From Pseudoduganella namucuonensis (lineage in GTDB: Bacteria > Pseudomonadota > Gammaproteobacteria > Burkholderiales > Burkholderiaceae_D): a stretch of 64,000 bases of DNA. The notes under the pieces were generated by a model, which was given only the letters and a program-made list of their open reading frames with translations, was not told where the DNA came from and searched no databases. Numbering within the stretch: position 1 is the stretch's first letter; each line of letters opens with the position of its first letter. Positions 25,391 to 33,210 of this stretch are shown one piece after another. The DNA lies in assembly GCF_900116645.1 (NCBI RefSeq), contig NZ_FPBO01000015.1, positions 62,001 through 126,000 of the forward strand, read 5' to 3'. The position numbers and the translations under genes were made by a program.

Positions 25391-27892
25391 TCAGTTGCAG
25401 GCGGCGCCGGTGACGGCCGGCACCGTCGCGGCGTTGTAATTGCCGACCACCATGCCGACACTCACGGTCGCGCCGGGGGCGATGTTGGTGTTCCAGCTCT
25501 CGGTGGCGGTGGCCGTGAAGGTCGGCGACGTGCCCGAGATACCGCCGTTCCACCAGCCGCTGATCGTCGAGTTCTCGCTGTAGGTCCAGCTGACCGACCA
25601 GCCGTTGACGGTGGTGGAGCGGTTGTTGGTGATGCGGATATCGGCGATGTGGCCACCCTGCCAGGAGGCGGTGATCACGTATTCGCACTTGTTGGCCGGC
25701 TGCGCCGGCGCCGTGACGACGCTGGAGTTGACGGTGGAGACCGTCACATCGCCGTCGTTCCCGGCCGTCGAGCCGTACACCATGCCGCGGCCCACCGAGC
25801 TCATATACACGGTGCCGTAGGTGTTCATGTCGCCGGTGACGAACTGGCTGTTGCCGGGGCCGCCGTACTGGTGCGCGTCGTCGTTGATGCGCACCCAGGT
25901 GACGCCCTTGTCGATGGAACGCAGCATGCCGCGCACGCCGCCCACCGTGCCCCACATGTACAGCGTGGGGTAGTTGGCGCCCGGGGCGGCCTTGCCCAGG
26001 CCGACGGCGCCGCAGGCGGTGACGTTGCCGATCTTGCCGAAGGTGGCGCCGCTGTCGGTGGTGTGCGCCAGTCCGCCGCCGGACAGGCAGGCCCAGACGT
26101 CGCCTTCGACGCCCGGGGTGGCGGCGATGAGCTTGGACCCGCCGGCGGTCAGCGCGCCCTGCGCGCTGAAGGACACGCCGCCGTCGTTACTCACCAGCAT
26201 GCGGCCGTTGGCGTTGTCATAGGCGTAGAAGCGCAGCGGATTGACCGCGTCCGCCACCGGTTGCGCGTCGCGCACGCTCAGGCCGGTCACGGTGGTCCAG
26301 CTGGCGCCGAAGTTGGCGGAGCGGTAGGTGGTGGTCGAACCGGACGGCGTGTGCAGCAGGATCTGCCCGTCGGCCGACAAGGCCACCTTGCCGAAATTGC
26401 CATTGATGACCGCGGCCTTGGTCCAGCTGGCGCCGCTGTTGGTGGAGTACTGGATGGCGTTGCCCACGCGCGCCAGCACGCTGCCGTCGGCGCTGGCGGC
26501 CAAGCCGGTGGTGGTGCCCATGTGCAGGTTATGGCGCGCGCCGTATTGCGCCGGGCTGGCCTGGGTGAAGCCGTCGAAGTCGCCGATCACCGACACCAGC
26601 GGGCCGTTCGGCACGCTGATCGCCGCGAACGGCACGCTCTCCTCGATGCCGGCCACGTCGAAGCCCCAGGTGGTGGTCGGCGCGTCGATGTTGGTGGTGC
26701 GGAACAGGCCGTTGCCGGAAACGACCCAGGCGCTCTTGCTGTCGAAGGGATCGAACTCCACGCTGCCGGCCCAGTGGATGGACTCGCCGTTGATCCAGTT
26801 CGCGCCTTTCGGGTCGATCGCGAAGCCGCGGCCAATCACGTCCACCCAGGTGCGGCCGGCGTCGCGCGAGGTGAAGATGCGGTCGCCATAGTTGCCGCCC
26901 TGCGGGTACCAGACGTTGGTGGTGGACGCCACCAGGTGCAGCGGATCGGCCGGGTCGATGCTGATGCCGCCGAAGGGGCCGCTCATGCCGGCCGGGGTGA
27001 TGTTGGTCCAGTTGCCGCCGGCGGCGTCGTATTCCCACACTTGGCCGGCGTTCATCGCCTCCAGCGTGGTGGGATGCGGGCCGGCGCCGTTGGCGTAGGT
27101 GATGTACAGCTTGCCCTCGGGCGACATCACCGCGCGCTGCGGCATCAGGCCGGTGGGGCCGCCCTCGACCGGCTCGAAGGTCTCGCCGCCGTCATAGCTG
27201 AAATACAGGTTGGGGCCGACCGAGTCCAGGCGGGACACGCCGACGAAGATGCGCTGGGCGGGGCCGCCGTCCACGCTGGTGGGGTCCAGCAGCACCAGGC
27301 TGATGCCGTTGTCGTTCGGCGTGGACGTGACCGGCAGCGAGGCCACCCGGCTCCAGGTCGCGCCCGAATCGGCGCTCTTGAACAGGCCATCGCGGCGGGT
27401 GCCGGCGTACAGAACGTTGCTGGCGCCCGGATCGACCTGCAGCTTCTCGCCGTTCTGGCGACCCATGCCGTTGCCGTGCACCTTGAATTGCGACGTGATG
27501 TCGACCAGGTCGAAAGTCTGGCCGTAGTCGCTGGAGCGCAGGATGGCGCTCTTGCCGTTGTTGAAGTAGCTGGTGCCGGTCATCAGGTAGACATTGGCGG
27601 CGTTGTTCGGATCGACCGCCAGCGATTCCACGCCCATCAGGCCGTCGCGCCCCTCGGGCAGCCAGTCCGTCAGCGCCACCCAGCGCGCGCGGTTCTGGTC
27701 CCAGCGGTAGGCGCCGCCGACGTCGGTGCGGGCGTAGACCACGCCGCGCTCGGATTTGCTCGGGATCACGCCCGACACGAAGCCGCCGCCGCCCATGGCC
27801 ACGGCGTCCCATTTGTAGGTTTCCGCCTGGGCGGTCGACATCAACAGCGCGGCGGCCAGCAGCGCACACATAGGTTTCAAAGTCACAGGCAC
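25391..27892 (-). CDS. GH74 xyloglucanase with C-terminal CBM2, paralog 3
   Basis: The largest of the four GH74 proteins (833 residues): signal peptide to about 23, two beta-propellers to about 700 with Asp57 (YARTDVGGAYRWD) and a SVIGDFDGF motif, then a Thr/Val/Ala linker and a family 2 carbohydrate-binding module from about 735 to the end. The module shows a Cys near each end and exposed Trp positions (GWSVSWTY, GWWNGG), typical of cellulose binding. It is the only paralog with a binding module, which suggests it works on cellulose-bound xyloglucan. It heads the operon paralog 3, PEP-CTERM, paralog 2, under the LacI-type operator at 28135-28148. Confidence 0.94.
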   Translation of the reverse strand: MPVTLKPMCALLAAALLMSTAQAETYKWDAVAMGGGGFVSGVIPSKSERGVVYARTDVGGAYRWDQNRARWVALTDWLPEGRDGLMGVESLAVDPNNAANVYLMTGTSYFNNGKSAILRSSDYGQTFDLVDITSQFKVHGNGMGRQNGEKLQVDPGASNVLYAGTRRDGLFKSADSGATWSRVASLPVTSTPNDNGISLVLLDPTSVDGGPAQRIFVGVSRLDSVGPNLYFSYDGGETFEPVEGGPTGLMPQRAVMSPEGKLYITYANGAGPHPTTLEAMNAGQVWEYDAAGGNWTNITPAGMSGPFGGISIDPADPLHLVASTTNVWYPQGGNYGDRIFTSRDAGRTWVDVIGRGFAIDPKGANWINGESIHWAGSVEFDPFDSKSAWVVSGNGLFRTTNIDAPTTTWGFDVAGIEESVPFAAISVPNGPLVSVIGDFDGFTQASPAQYGARHNLHMGTTTGLAASADGSVLARVGNAIQYSTNSGASWTKAAVINGNFGKVALSADGQILLHTPSGSTTTYRSANFGASWTTVTGLSVRDAQPVADAVNPLRFYAYDNANGRMLVSNDGGVSFSAQGALTAGGSKLIAATPGVEGDVWACLSGGGLAHTTDSGATFGKIGNVTACGAVGLGKAAPGANYPTLYMWGTVGGVRGMLRSIDKGVTWVRINDDAHQYGGPGNSQFVTGDMNTYGTVYMSSVGRGMVYGSTAGNDGDVTVSTVNSSVVTAPAQPANKCEYVITASWQGGHIADIRITNNRSTTVNGWSVSWTYSENSTISGWWNGGISGTSPTFTATATESWNTNIAPGATVSVGMVVGNYNAATVPAVTGAACN

Positions 27893-28134
27893 TCTCCTTC
27901 AGTTATTTTTTTAATCACGGCACAGGCGATATCCATCCCGCCCCCGTGTGGAGGGGGCAGGTGGAAACAAGGGGAATCAGGCGACGGCGTGGCCGTGCGC
28001 CGGGCGCGCTATCGCGGCGCCGACGGGGGCGCCGATGATATCGGTTTCATGGATTGCATTTGATCGTCTCCCAATTTTTTCGTTATTTTCCGGTGTCTGG
28101 CACCGATGTGTTTCTTTTCAGAACCATTAGTTCC
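27893..28134 (-). other. Long 5' leader of GH74 paralog 3
   Basis: From the predicted transcription start to the ATG the leader is about 250 bases. I see no established RNA element. A 16-codon frame (28059 down to 28009, start preceded by GGGAGA) is the only small frame with a plausible ribosome-binding site; its peptide matches nothing I know. Confidence 0.3.
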
Positions 28135-28184
28135 TGAAATCGTTTTCACGTTACTATTAAACCGCTAGCCGTGGTCAAAGTCAA
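28135..28184 (-). promoter_or_regulatory. Promoter with LacI-type operator for the GH74-3 operon
   Basis: Read on the minus strand: -35 TTGACT (28179-28184), a 17-bp spacer, -10 TTTAAT (28156-28161), then the near-palindrome TGAAAACGATTTCA (28135-28148) starting at about +1. The same arrangement occurs before GH74 paralog 4. The operator form with a central CG is typical of LacI-family repressors. No LacI gene lies in the window. Confidence 0.7.
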
Positions 28185-28219
28185 TCGAATTGATGATTAT
28201 TTGATCGGCCAGCAACGGA

Positions 28220-28247
28220 GGGGCGGCTCGGACGCGCGAGCCGCCCC
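28220..28247 (-). terminator. Hairpin after GH74 paralog 4
   Basis: A perfect 11-bp inverted repeat (GGGGCGGCTCG / CGAGCCGCCCC) with a 6-base loop lies just downstream of the paralog 4 stop. No T-run follows on the minus strand, so termination strength is uncertain. Confidence 0.55.
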
Positions 28248-28254
28248 CCCCACC

Positions 28255-30396
28255 TCAAGGCGCCGGCTTGCCGTAGGCTATGCCCCGGCCGGCGGTGCTC
28301 ATGTAGACCACGCCGTAGGTGTTCATGTCGCCCACCACGAACTGGCCATTGGCCGGGCCGCCGTACTCGTGCTGGTCGTCGTTCACGCGCACCCAGCTGG
28401 CGCCGGTGTCGATGGAACGGTAGACGCCGCGCACGCCGTCGACGGTGCCCCAGATGTAGACGGCCGGATAGGTGGCGCCGGTGGCGGCCTTGCCGAAGCC
28501 GACCGCGCCGCAATACGTGACGTTGGACAGCGTGGCGAACGACGTGCCGGAATCGGTCGAACGGGCCAGGCCGCCGTTGTTCAGGGCGACCCACACGTCC
28601 CCTTCCCTGTCCGGCGCGACGCGCACCACGTTGGAACCGCCGGCGGCCAGCGAGGCCCTGGCGCCAAAGGTCGCGCCGCCGTCGGTGCTGACCCGCATCA
28701 CGCCGTTGTCATAGACGTAGAATTTGCTGGAGTTGACCGGGTCCGCCACCGGGCGGATGTTCGCGGCCGCCAGGCCGCTGATCGCCGTCCAGCTGGAGCC
28801 GGAATTGACGGAGCGGTAGCTGGTGGTCGAATCCTGCGGGCTGTGCAGCAGCGTCGCGCCGTTCGCGGACAAGGCCACCTGGCCCTTGACACCGTTCAGG
28901 CTGGCGGTCTTGGTCCAGCTGGCGCCAGTGTTGGTCGAGTAATACATGTCGTTGCCCACCCTGACCATCGCCGCGGTGTTGGCGGCCGCCACGGCCAGGC
29001 CGGTGGTGGTGCCGATGCTGGGCGTGAGGATGGCCGAGTACTGCGTGACGTCGGTATGGCGGAAGCCGTCGTAGTCGCCGATGACCGAGACCAGCGGTCC
29101 GCCCGGGACGCTCACCAGGTTCAGCGGCACCGTCTCTTCCAGCCCCTTGACGTTGAAGGTCCAGGTGGTGGTGGTGGCGTTGATGTCCGAGGTCTTGAAA
29201 ATGCCGTTGCCGGACGTGACCCATGCCGCCTTGGTGTCGAAGGGATCGAAGGCGATCGTGCCCGCCCAATGAATCGATTTGCCGGTGATCCACGATATGC
29301 CGGCCGTGTTCTTGGCGAAGCCGCGCGCCACCACGTCGGTCCAGCTGGAACCGCCGTTGGTCGAGATGAAGAAGCGGTCGCCCCAGGCGTCGCCCTGCTG
29401 CATATAGGTGTTGATGGTGGACGCGACCAGGCGCCGGCTGTTGTTCGGATCCACGCTGATGCCGCTGAACGGCGTGGTGAAGCCCGACGGCGTGACGTTG
29501 GTCCAGGCGCCGTTGGTGGTGTTGTATTTCCAGATCTGCCCCTTGTCCATGGGCTCGGGCTGGGCCCAGTGGCCGTGCGGACCGGCGCCGTTGGCGTAGG
29601 TGATGTACAGGTTGCCGGCGCCATCCAGCGCGGCGCGCTGCGGCATCAGCGTGGTCGGCGCGCCGCTCACGGCGGTGAAGCTGGCGCCCGCGTTGTTGCT
29701 GCGGTAAAAGCTGGGGCCCACCGAGCCAAAGCGCGACACGCCCACGTACAGGCGTTGCGCCACGCCGCCGGACACGCTGGCGGGGTCCGGCATGACGAAG
29801 CTGATGCCGGCCTCGTTGGGCGTGGTCGTGACGTTCAGCCCGGCCATCCGGTTCCAGGTCGCGCCCGAGTCGGTGCTTTTGAACAGGCCGTTCCAGCGCG
29901 TGCCCGCGTACAGAACGTTGCTGGAGCCCGGATCGACCACCAGCTTCTCGCCGTTCTGCCGTCCCATGCCGTTGCCGTGCGCCTTGAACTGGGCGGTGAC
30001 ATCGGTGGTGGCGAAGGTCTGGCCATAGTCGGTGGAACGCAGGATGACGCTCTTGCCGTTGTTGAAATAGCTGATGCCGGCCAATATGTAGACCTTGGCC
30101 GCGTTCTTGGGATCGACCGCCAGCGACTCGACGCCGAGGTGGCCGCTTTCGCCTTCCGCCACCCAGTCCAGCAAGGGCACCCAGCGCGCGGCGGCCTTGT
30201 CCCAGCGATAGGCGCCGCCCACGTCGGTGCGGGCGTAGACCACGCCCGATTCGGTCTTGCTCGGGATGACGGCGGAAACGAAGCCGCCGCCGCCGATGGC
30301 GACGCTGTCCCAGGTGTAGTTCGCGGATGGGGCGGCGTGGATGGCGGCATGCGCCAGTACGGCGGCCGTCAATGATAACGTTTTCATAAACTTCAT
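28255..30396 (-). CDS. GH74 xyloglucanase, paralog 4
   Basis: A 713-residue secreted GH74 enzyme, closely similar to paralog 1 over the whole length and thus the likely other product of the most recent duplication. Signal peptide to about residue 22; Asp58 in YARTDVGGAYRWD and the SVIGDYDGF motif are present. It is transcribed alone: its own promoter and LacI-type operator lie at 30618-30672 and a hairpin follows its stop. Differences from paralog 1 are scattered, with no broken motif, so both are expected to be active. Confidence 0.93.
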   Translation of the reverse strand: MKFMKTLSLTAAVLAHAAIHAAPSANYTWDSVAIGGGGFVSAVIPSKTESGVVYARTDVGGAYRWDKAAARWVPLLDWVAEGESGHLGVESLAVDPKNAAKVYILAGISYFNNGKSVILRSTDYGQTFATTDVTAQFKAHGNGMGRQNGEKLVVDPGSSNVLYAGTRWNGLFKSTDSGATWNRMAGLNVTTTPNEAGISFVMPDPASVSGGVAQRLYVGVSRFGSVGPSFYRSNNAGASFTAVSGAPTTLMPQRAALDGAGNLYITYANGAGPHGHWAQPEPMDKGQIWKYNTTNGAWTNVTPSGFTTPFSGISVDPNNSRRLVASTINTYMQQGDAWGDRFFISTNGGSSWTDVVARGFAKNTAGISWITGKSIHWAGTIAFDPFDTKAAWVTSGNGIFKTSDINATTTTWTFNVKGLEETVPLNLVSVPGGPLVSVIGDYDGFRHTDVTQYSAILTPSIGTTTGLAVAAANTAAMVRVGNDMYYSTNTGASWTKTASLNGVKGQVALSANGATLLHSPQDSTTSYRSVNSGSSWTAISGLAAANIRPVADPVNSSKFYVYDNGVMRVSTDGGATFGARASLAAGGSNVVRVAPDREGDVWVALNNGGLARSTDSGTSFATLSNVTYCGAVGFGKAATGATYPAVYIWGTVDGVRGVYRSIDTGASWVRVNDDQHEYGGPANGQFVVGDMNTYGVVYMSTAGRGIAYGKPAP

Positions 30397-30617
30397 CTGC
30401 TGTGGCTCCTTTGGTTATTAGTATTTTCCAGCGAGAAAGCAAGTAGAACAGGCTTCTGCGAGCCTTGCCATCGGCGGGAAAGGTCCACGGCGACAAGCCA
30501 GGGAGCCTTTACCTACGTGGTTATTTCGGGAAAAAAGTTCCCGGGAGAAAAAATAAAGCGCAAGTCATGCACAACGCATCCGGACCCCGCCCGAAACCCG
30601 CCGGGTGGGTCATTTTA

Positions 30618-30672
30618 TGAAATCGTTTTCAGATGCAGGGCTTATTAAACTGCTTACGCGCGGCGAAGTCAA
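30618..30672 (-). promoter_or_regulatory. Promoter with LacI-type operator for GH74 paralog 4
   Basis: On the minus strand: -35 TTGACT (30667-30672), 17 bp, -10 TTTAAT (30644-30649), then TGAAAACGATTTCA (30618-30631) starting about +6. The operator is identical to the one before GH74 paralog 3, and bases around the -35 (GATTGACTT) also match. The 220-base leader between it and the ATG holds no gene. Confidence 0.7.
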
Positions 30673-30744
30673 TCGGCTTGATGAGTTTTTTGCGGCGGAG
30701 CGGCGCGGGCGTGTACGCCGCGCAACTCCGCCCGCGAGGCGGGA

Positions 30745-31422
30745 TCAGTCGAACTGTTTCTTGAACTCGGCGAACTGCATGGCCAGTTCGCCCACTTCCT
30801 GGCGCAGCTGCGCCACTTCGGCTTCCAGCTGGGCCACGCGGCCGCCCTGCGCGGGCGCGCTGGTGCTGCCGCCGTAGCTGGCCGCCGTTTCCTCGCGCGC
30901 CAGCGCCTCCTCCCCGCTCAGCAGGTGGCCGTAGCGCGGCTCCTTGGTGCCGGGCGCCAGCGCCAGCTTGGACACCAGCGGCGGGTATTTGTCGATCAGG
31001 AACTGCAGCGCCTGCTCGACGTCCGGCACCGACTTGAAGTCGTGCAGGCGGCCGGTGCGGGTGCGGATCTCGCCGGCGGTCTGCAGGCCGCGCAGCATCA
31101 GCACCGTCAGCACCGCCACCTTGTCCTGCTCCAGCGACCATTTGATGCGCACGCGGTGCTCGTACTTGGTGACGCGCGCGCCGGCCTGCGTGATGCCGTT
31201 GACGAATTTGCGCTGCATCAGCCGCTGCAGCGTCTCGGCCACGGTCTCCTCCGACAGCGACATCACCGGGTCGCGGCTGGACAACTGGTTGCAGCCGTTG
31301 GTGATGGCATTCAGCGACATCGGATAGTTGTCGGGCGTGAGGGATTCTTTTTCTGCCAGCACGGCCAGCACCCGGACTTCAAACGGGTCCAGCAGGTTGG
31401 GGTTGTCCGCTTCGTTAGTCAT
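30745..31422 (-). CDS. YceH family (DUF480) protein
   Basis: A 225-residue cytoplasmic protein of the DUF480/YceH family: two winged-helix-like domains (FEVRVLAVLAEKESLTPDNYPMSLN and RGLQTAGEIRTRTGRLHDF) and a C-terminal coiled coil (QLEAEVAQLRQEVGELAMQF). The family resembles DNA-binding proteins but its role is not settled. It lies 11 bp downstream of cysE on the same strand and is probably cotranscribed with it. Confidence 0.85.
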   Translation of the reverse strand: MTNEADNPNLLDPFEVRVLAVLAEKESLTPDNYPMSLNAITNGCNQLSSRDPVMSLSEETVAETLQRLMQRKFVNGITQAGARVTKYEHRVRIKWSLEQDKVAVLTVLMLRGLQTAGEIRTRTGRLHDFKSVPDVEQALQFLIDKYPPLVSKLALAPGTKEPRYGHLLSGEEALAREETAASYGGSTSAPAQGGRVAQLEAEVAQLRQEVGELAMQFAEFKKQFD

Positions 31423-31433
31423 GCGATTCTTCC

Positions 31434-32177
31434 TTAGTCGACAAGCTTGTTCAGTTGGGCTGAATCGAATTTATCACACTCTGGCACGCCCTTGCAGTCC
31501 AGCCCGGCCGCCTGCATGGTGGCGAGCATGCGTTCGATCTGCTGCTCCTGCGTGGCGGCCTGGTCGATCAGCGCGCGCAGGGCCTTGGACAGCGGGTCGT
31601 CGCCGTTGGCGGTGAGGCCGTAGGCCGAGAACAGCCGCGAGCCGGCGCTGGACGGGCCGCCGTCCTTCTGCACCACGTGGGCCGGGTTGCCGACCGCGGT
31701 GGCGCCGGCCGGCACGGGTTTCAGCAGCACCGCGTTGGAGCCCACCTTGGCGTATTCGCCCACCGTGAAGGCGCCCAGCACCTTGGCGCCGGCGCCGACG
31801 ATGACGCCGCGCTCCAGCGTGGGGTGGCGCTTGCTTCCGCTGTGCAGCGAGGTGCCGCCCAGCGTCACGCCCTGGTAGATGGTGCAGTCGTCCCCCACCA
31901 CCGCGGTTTCGCCGATGACGACGCCGAAGCCGTGGTCGATGAAGACGCGGCGGCCGATCAGCGCGCCGGGGTGGATCTCGATGCCGGTGACGATGCGCGC
32001 CACATAGGAGATGAAGCGGCCCGGCCATTTCAGGCCGCGGGTCCAGCACCAGTGCGCCCAGCGGTGCATGACGATGGCCTGCAGGCCGGGGTAGCAGGTC
32101 AGCACCTCCCAGCCGTTGCGGGCGGCGGGATCGCGTTCGATGATGCTGTTGATGTCTTGGCGCAGGTGGCGGAACAT
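31434..32177 (-). CDS. cysE: Serine O-acetyltransferase CysE
   Basis: This 247-residue enzyme acetylates L-serine with acetyl-CoA, the first step of cysteine synthesis. The left-handed beta-helix of hexapeptide repeats is clear (IEIHPGALIGRRVFIDHGFGVVIGE, then GDDCTIYQGVTLGGTS and the catalytic His of the family). A C-terminal extension of about 70 residues contains Cys-Asp-Lys-Phe and ends without the usual Ile, so feedback inhibition or CysK binding may differ. It precedes yceH. Confidence 0.92.
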   Translation of the reverse strand: MFRHLRQDINSIIERDPAARNGWEVLTCYPGLQAIVMHRWAHWCWTRGLKWPGRFISYVARIVTGIEIHPGALIGRRVFIDHGFGVVIGETAVVGDDCTIYQGVTLGGTSLHSGSKRHPTLERGVIVGAGAKVLGAFTVGEYAKVGSNAVLLKPVPAGATAVGNPAHVVQKDGGPSSAGSRLFSAYGLTANGDDPLSKALRALIDQAATQEQQIERMLATMQAAGLDCKGVPECDKFDSAQLNKLVD

Positions 32178-32238
32178 GGCGGCGGGAGGTCTATACCGGA
32201 TGATTCATGGTAGCGCATTCGGTACGGGACGCGAAACC

Positions 32239-32305
32239 GGGGACAGACCGTACGCGCCACCGGCCCCGGAATTCGGCCGAGGCGCGGACCGCGGGGTCTG
32301 TCCCC
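32239..32305. repeat. REP-like palindromic element between cysE and rlmB
   Basis: GGGGACAGACC (32239-32249) pairs with GGTCTGTCCCC (32295-32305). Inside, CGCGCC/GGCGCG and GGCC/GGCC repeats allow a nested hairpin. Short GGGGTCTGTCCCC-type palindromes recur between genes in related genomes, so I read this as a dispersed REP-type sequence. It may also act as a terminator for rlmB. Confidence 0.5.
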
Positions 32306-32325
32306 TCGGAGACGGCGGCGGCCGA

Positions 32326-33072
32326 TCAGCCTTCTTTGACCAGGCGCTGGCGGCGCGCCTCGTACAGGCAGACGCCGGAGGCCACCGACACGTTCAGGCT
32401 CTCGACGGTGCCGAACATGGGGATGCTGACCAGCATGTCGCAGGTCTCGCGCGTCAGGCGGCGCATGCCCTCGCCCTCCGAACCCATCACCAGCGCGGTG
32501 GGGCCGGTGAAGTCGGACTGGTACAGGTTCTTCTCGCCGTCGTCGGAAGTGCCGATCAGCCAGATGTCGCGGTCCTTCAGGTCGCGCAACGTGCGCGCCA
32601 GGTTGGTGACCGTGATGTAGGGCACGTTCTCGGCGGCGCCGCTGGCGACCTTGGCGGCGGTGGCGTTCAGGCCGACCGCGCGGTCCTTGGGCACGATCAC
32701 CGCGTGCGCGCCGGCGCCGTCGGCCACGCGCAGGCAGGCGCCCAGGTTGTGCGGATCGGTGATGCCGTCCAGCACCAGCAGCAGCGGCGGGCCCTCGATG
32801 GCGTCCAGCAGCTCGTCGAGGTTGCGCGCCAGCGAGATCTGCTGGGCGAAGGCGATCACGCCCTGGTGGCGGTGCGTGCCGACGATCTTGTCGAGACGGC
32901 TCGAATCGACCGGCATCACGCGCACGCCCAGCGATTTGGCGTTGGCGACCAGGTCGGTCATGCGGCGGTCGTTGCGGCCGACGTCGACGAAGATCTCTTC
33001 CACGGACGAGGCCTCATGGCGCAGGCGCGAGGTGACGGCGTGGAAGCCGAATATCATTTTGTTCTTGGACAT
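32326..33072 (-). CDS. rlmB: 23S rRNA 2'-O-methyltransferase RlmB
   Basis: A 248-residue SPOUT methyltransferase that modifies G2251 of 23S rRNA. The start at 33072 (MSKNKMIFGFHAV) gives the family's normal N-terminus; a longer in-frame extension upstream is Ala/Arg-rich and lies in a repeat region. SPOUT motifs are visible: GITDPHNLGACLRVADGAG, ALVMGSEGEGMRRL and SIPMFGTVESLNVSVASGV. It follows rnr on the same strand, the arrangement also seen in other proteobacteria. Confidence 0.94.
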   Translation of the reverse strand: MSKNKMIFGFHAVTSRLRHEASSVEEIFVDVGRNDRRMTDLVANAKSLGVRVMPVDSSRLDKIVGTHRHQGVIAFAQQISLARNLDELLDAIEGPPLLLVLDGITDPHNLGACLRVADGAGAHAVIVPKDRAVGLNATAAKVASGAAENVPYITVTNLARTLRDLKDRDIWLIGTSDDGEKNLYQSDFTGPTALVMGSEGEGMRRLTRETCDMLVSIPMFGTVESLNVSVASGVCLYEARRQRLVKEG

Positions 33073-33130
33073 TGCTAGGTTTCTTCTTACAAAAGTGACC
33101 GTGGCCGCAGCGGTTGGCGGCGGCCACGTC

Positions 33131-33150
33131 GCTCCCGCGAAGGCGGGAGC
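33131..33150. repeat. Short GC-rich palindrome between rlmB and rnr
   Basis: GCTCCCGC-GAAG-GCGGGAGC is a perfect 8-bp stem with a 4-base loop. The core CCCGC-GAAG-GCGGG matches a dispersed intergenic repeat common in proteobacteria. The start codon of rlmB lies about 60 bases downstream on the minus strand. Confidence 0.5.
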
Positions 33151-33210
33151 CTGGTTTGCGTCCCGGGCGCCGCCGTGGCGGCCCCGGGTTCGCGACAACG
33201 GGATGGGCCG

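Noticed and set aside
28009..28059. 16-codon frame in the GH74-3 leader
   Set aside because: It has a passable ribosome-binding site but no family, no repeat in the paralog 4 leader and no obvious function, so it is only mentioned in the leader entry and not called a gene.
25208..28063. A 951-codon open frame on the plus strand over GH74 paralog 3, and similar long plus-strand frames over the other GH74 genes
   Set aside because: They are opposite to well-recognised enzymes, are composed of Gly/Ala/His/Arg/Val-rich low-complexity sequence, and have no ribosome-binding site. G/C-ending codons keep the antisense frame open.
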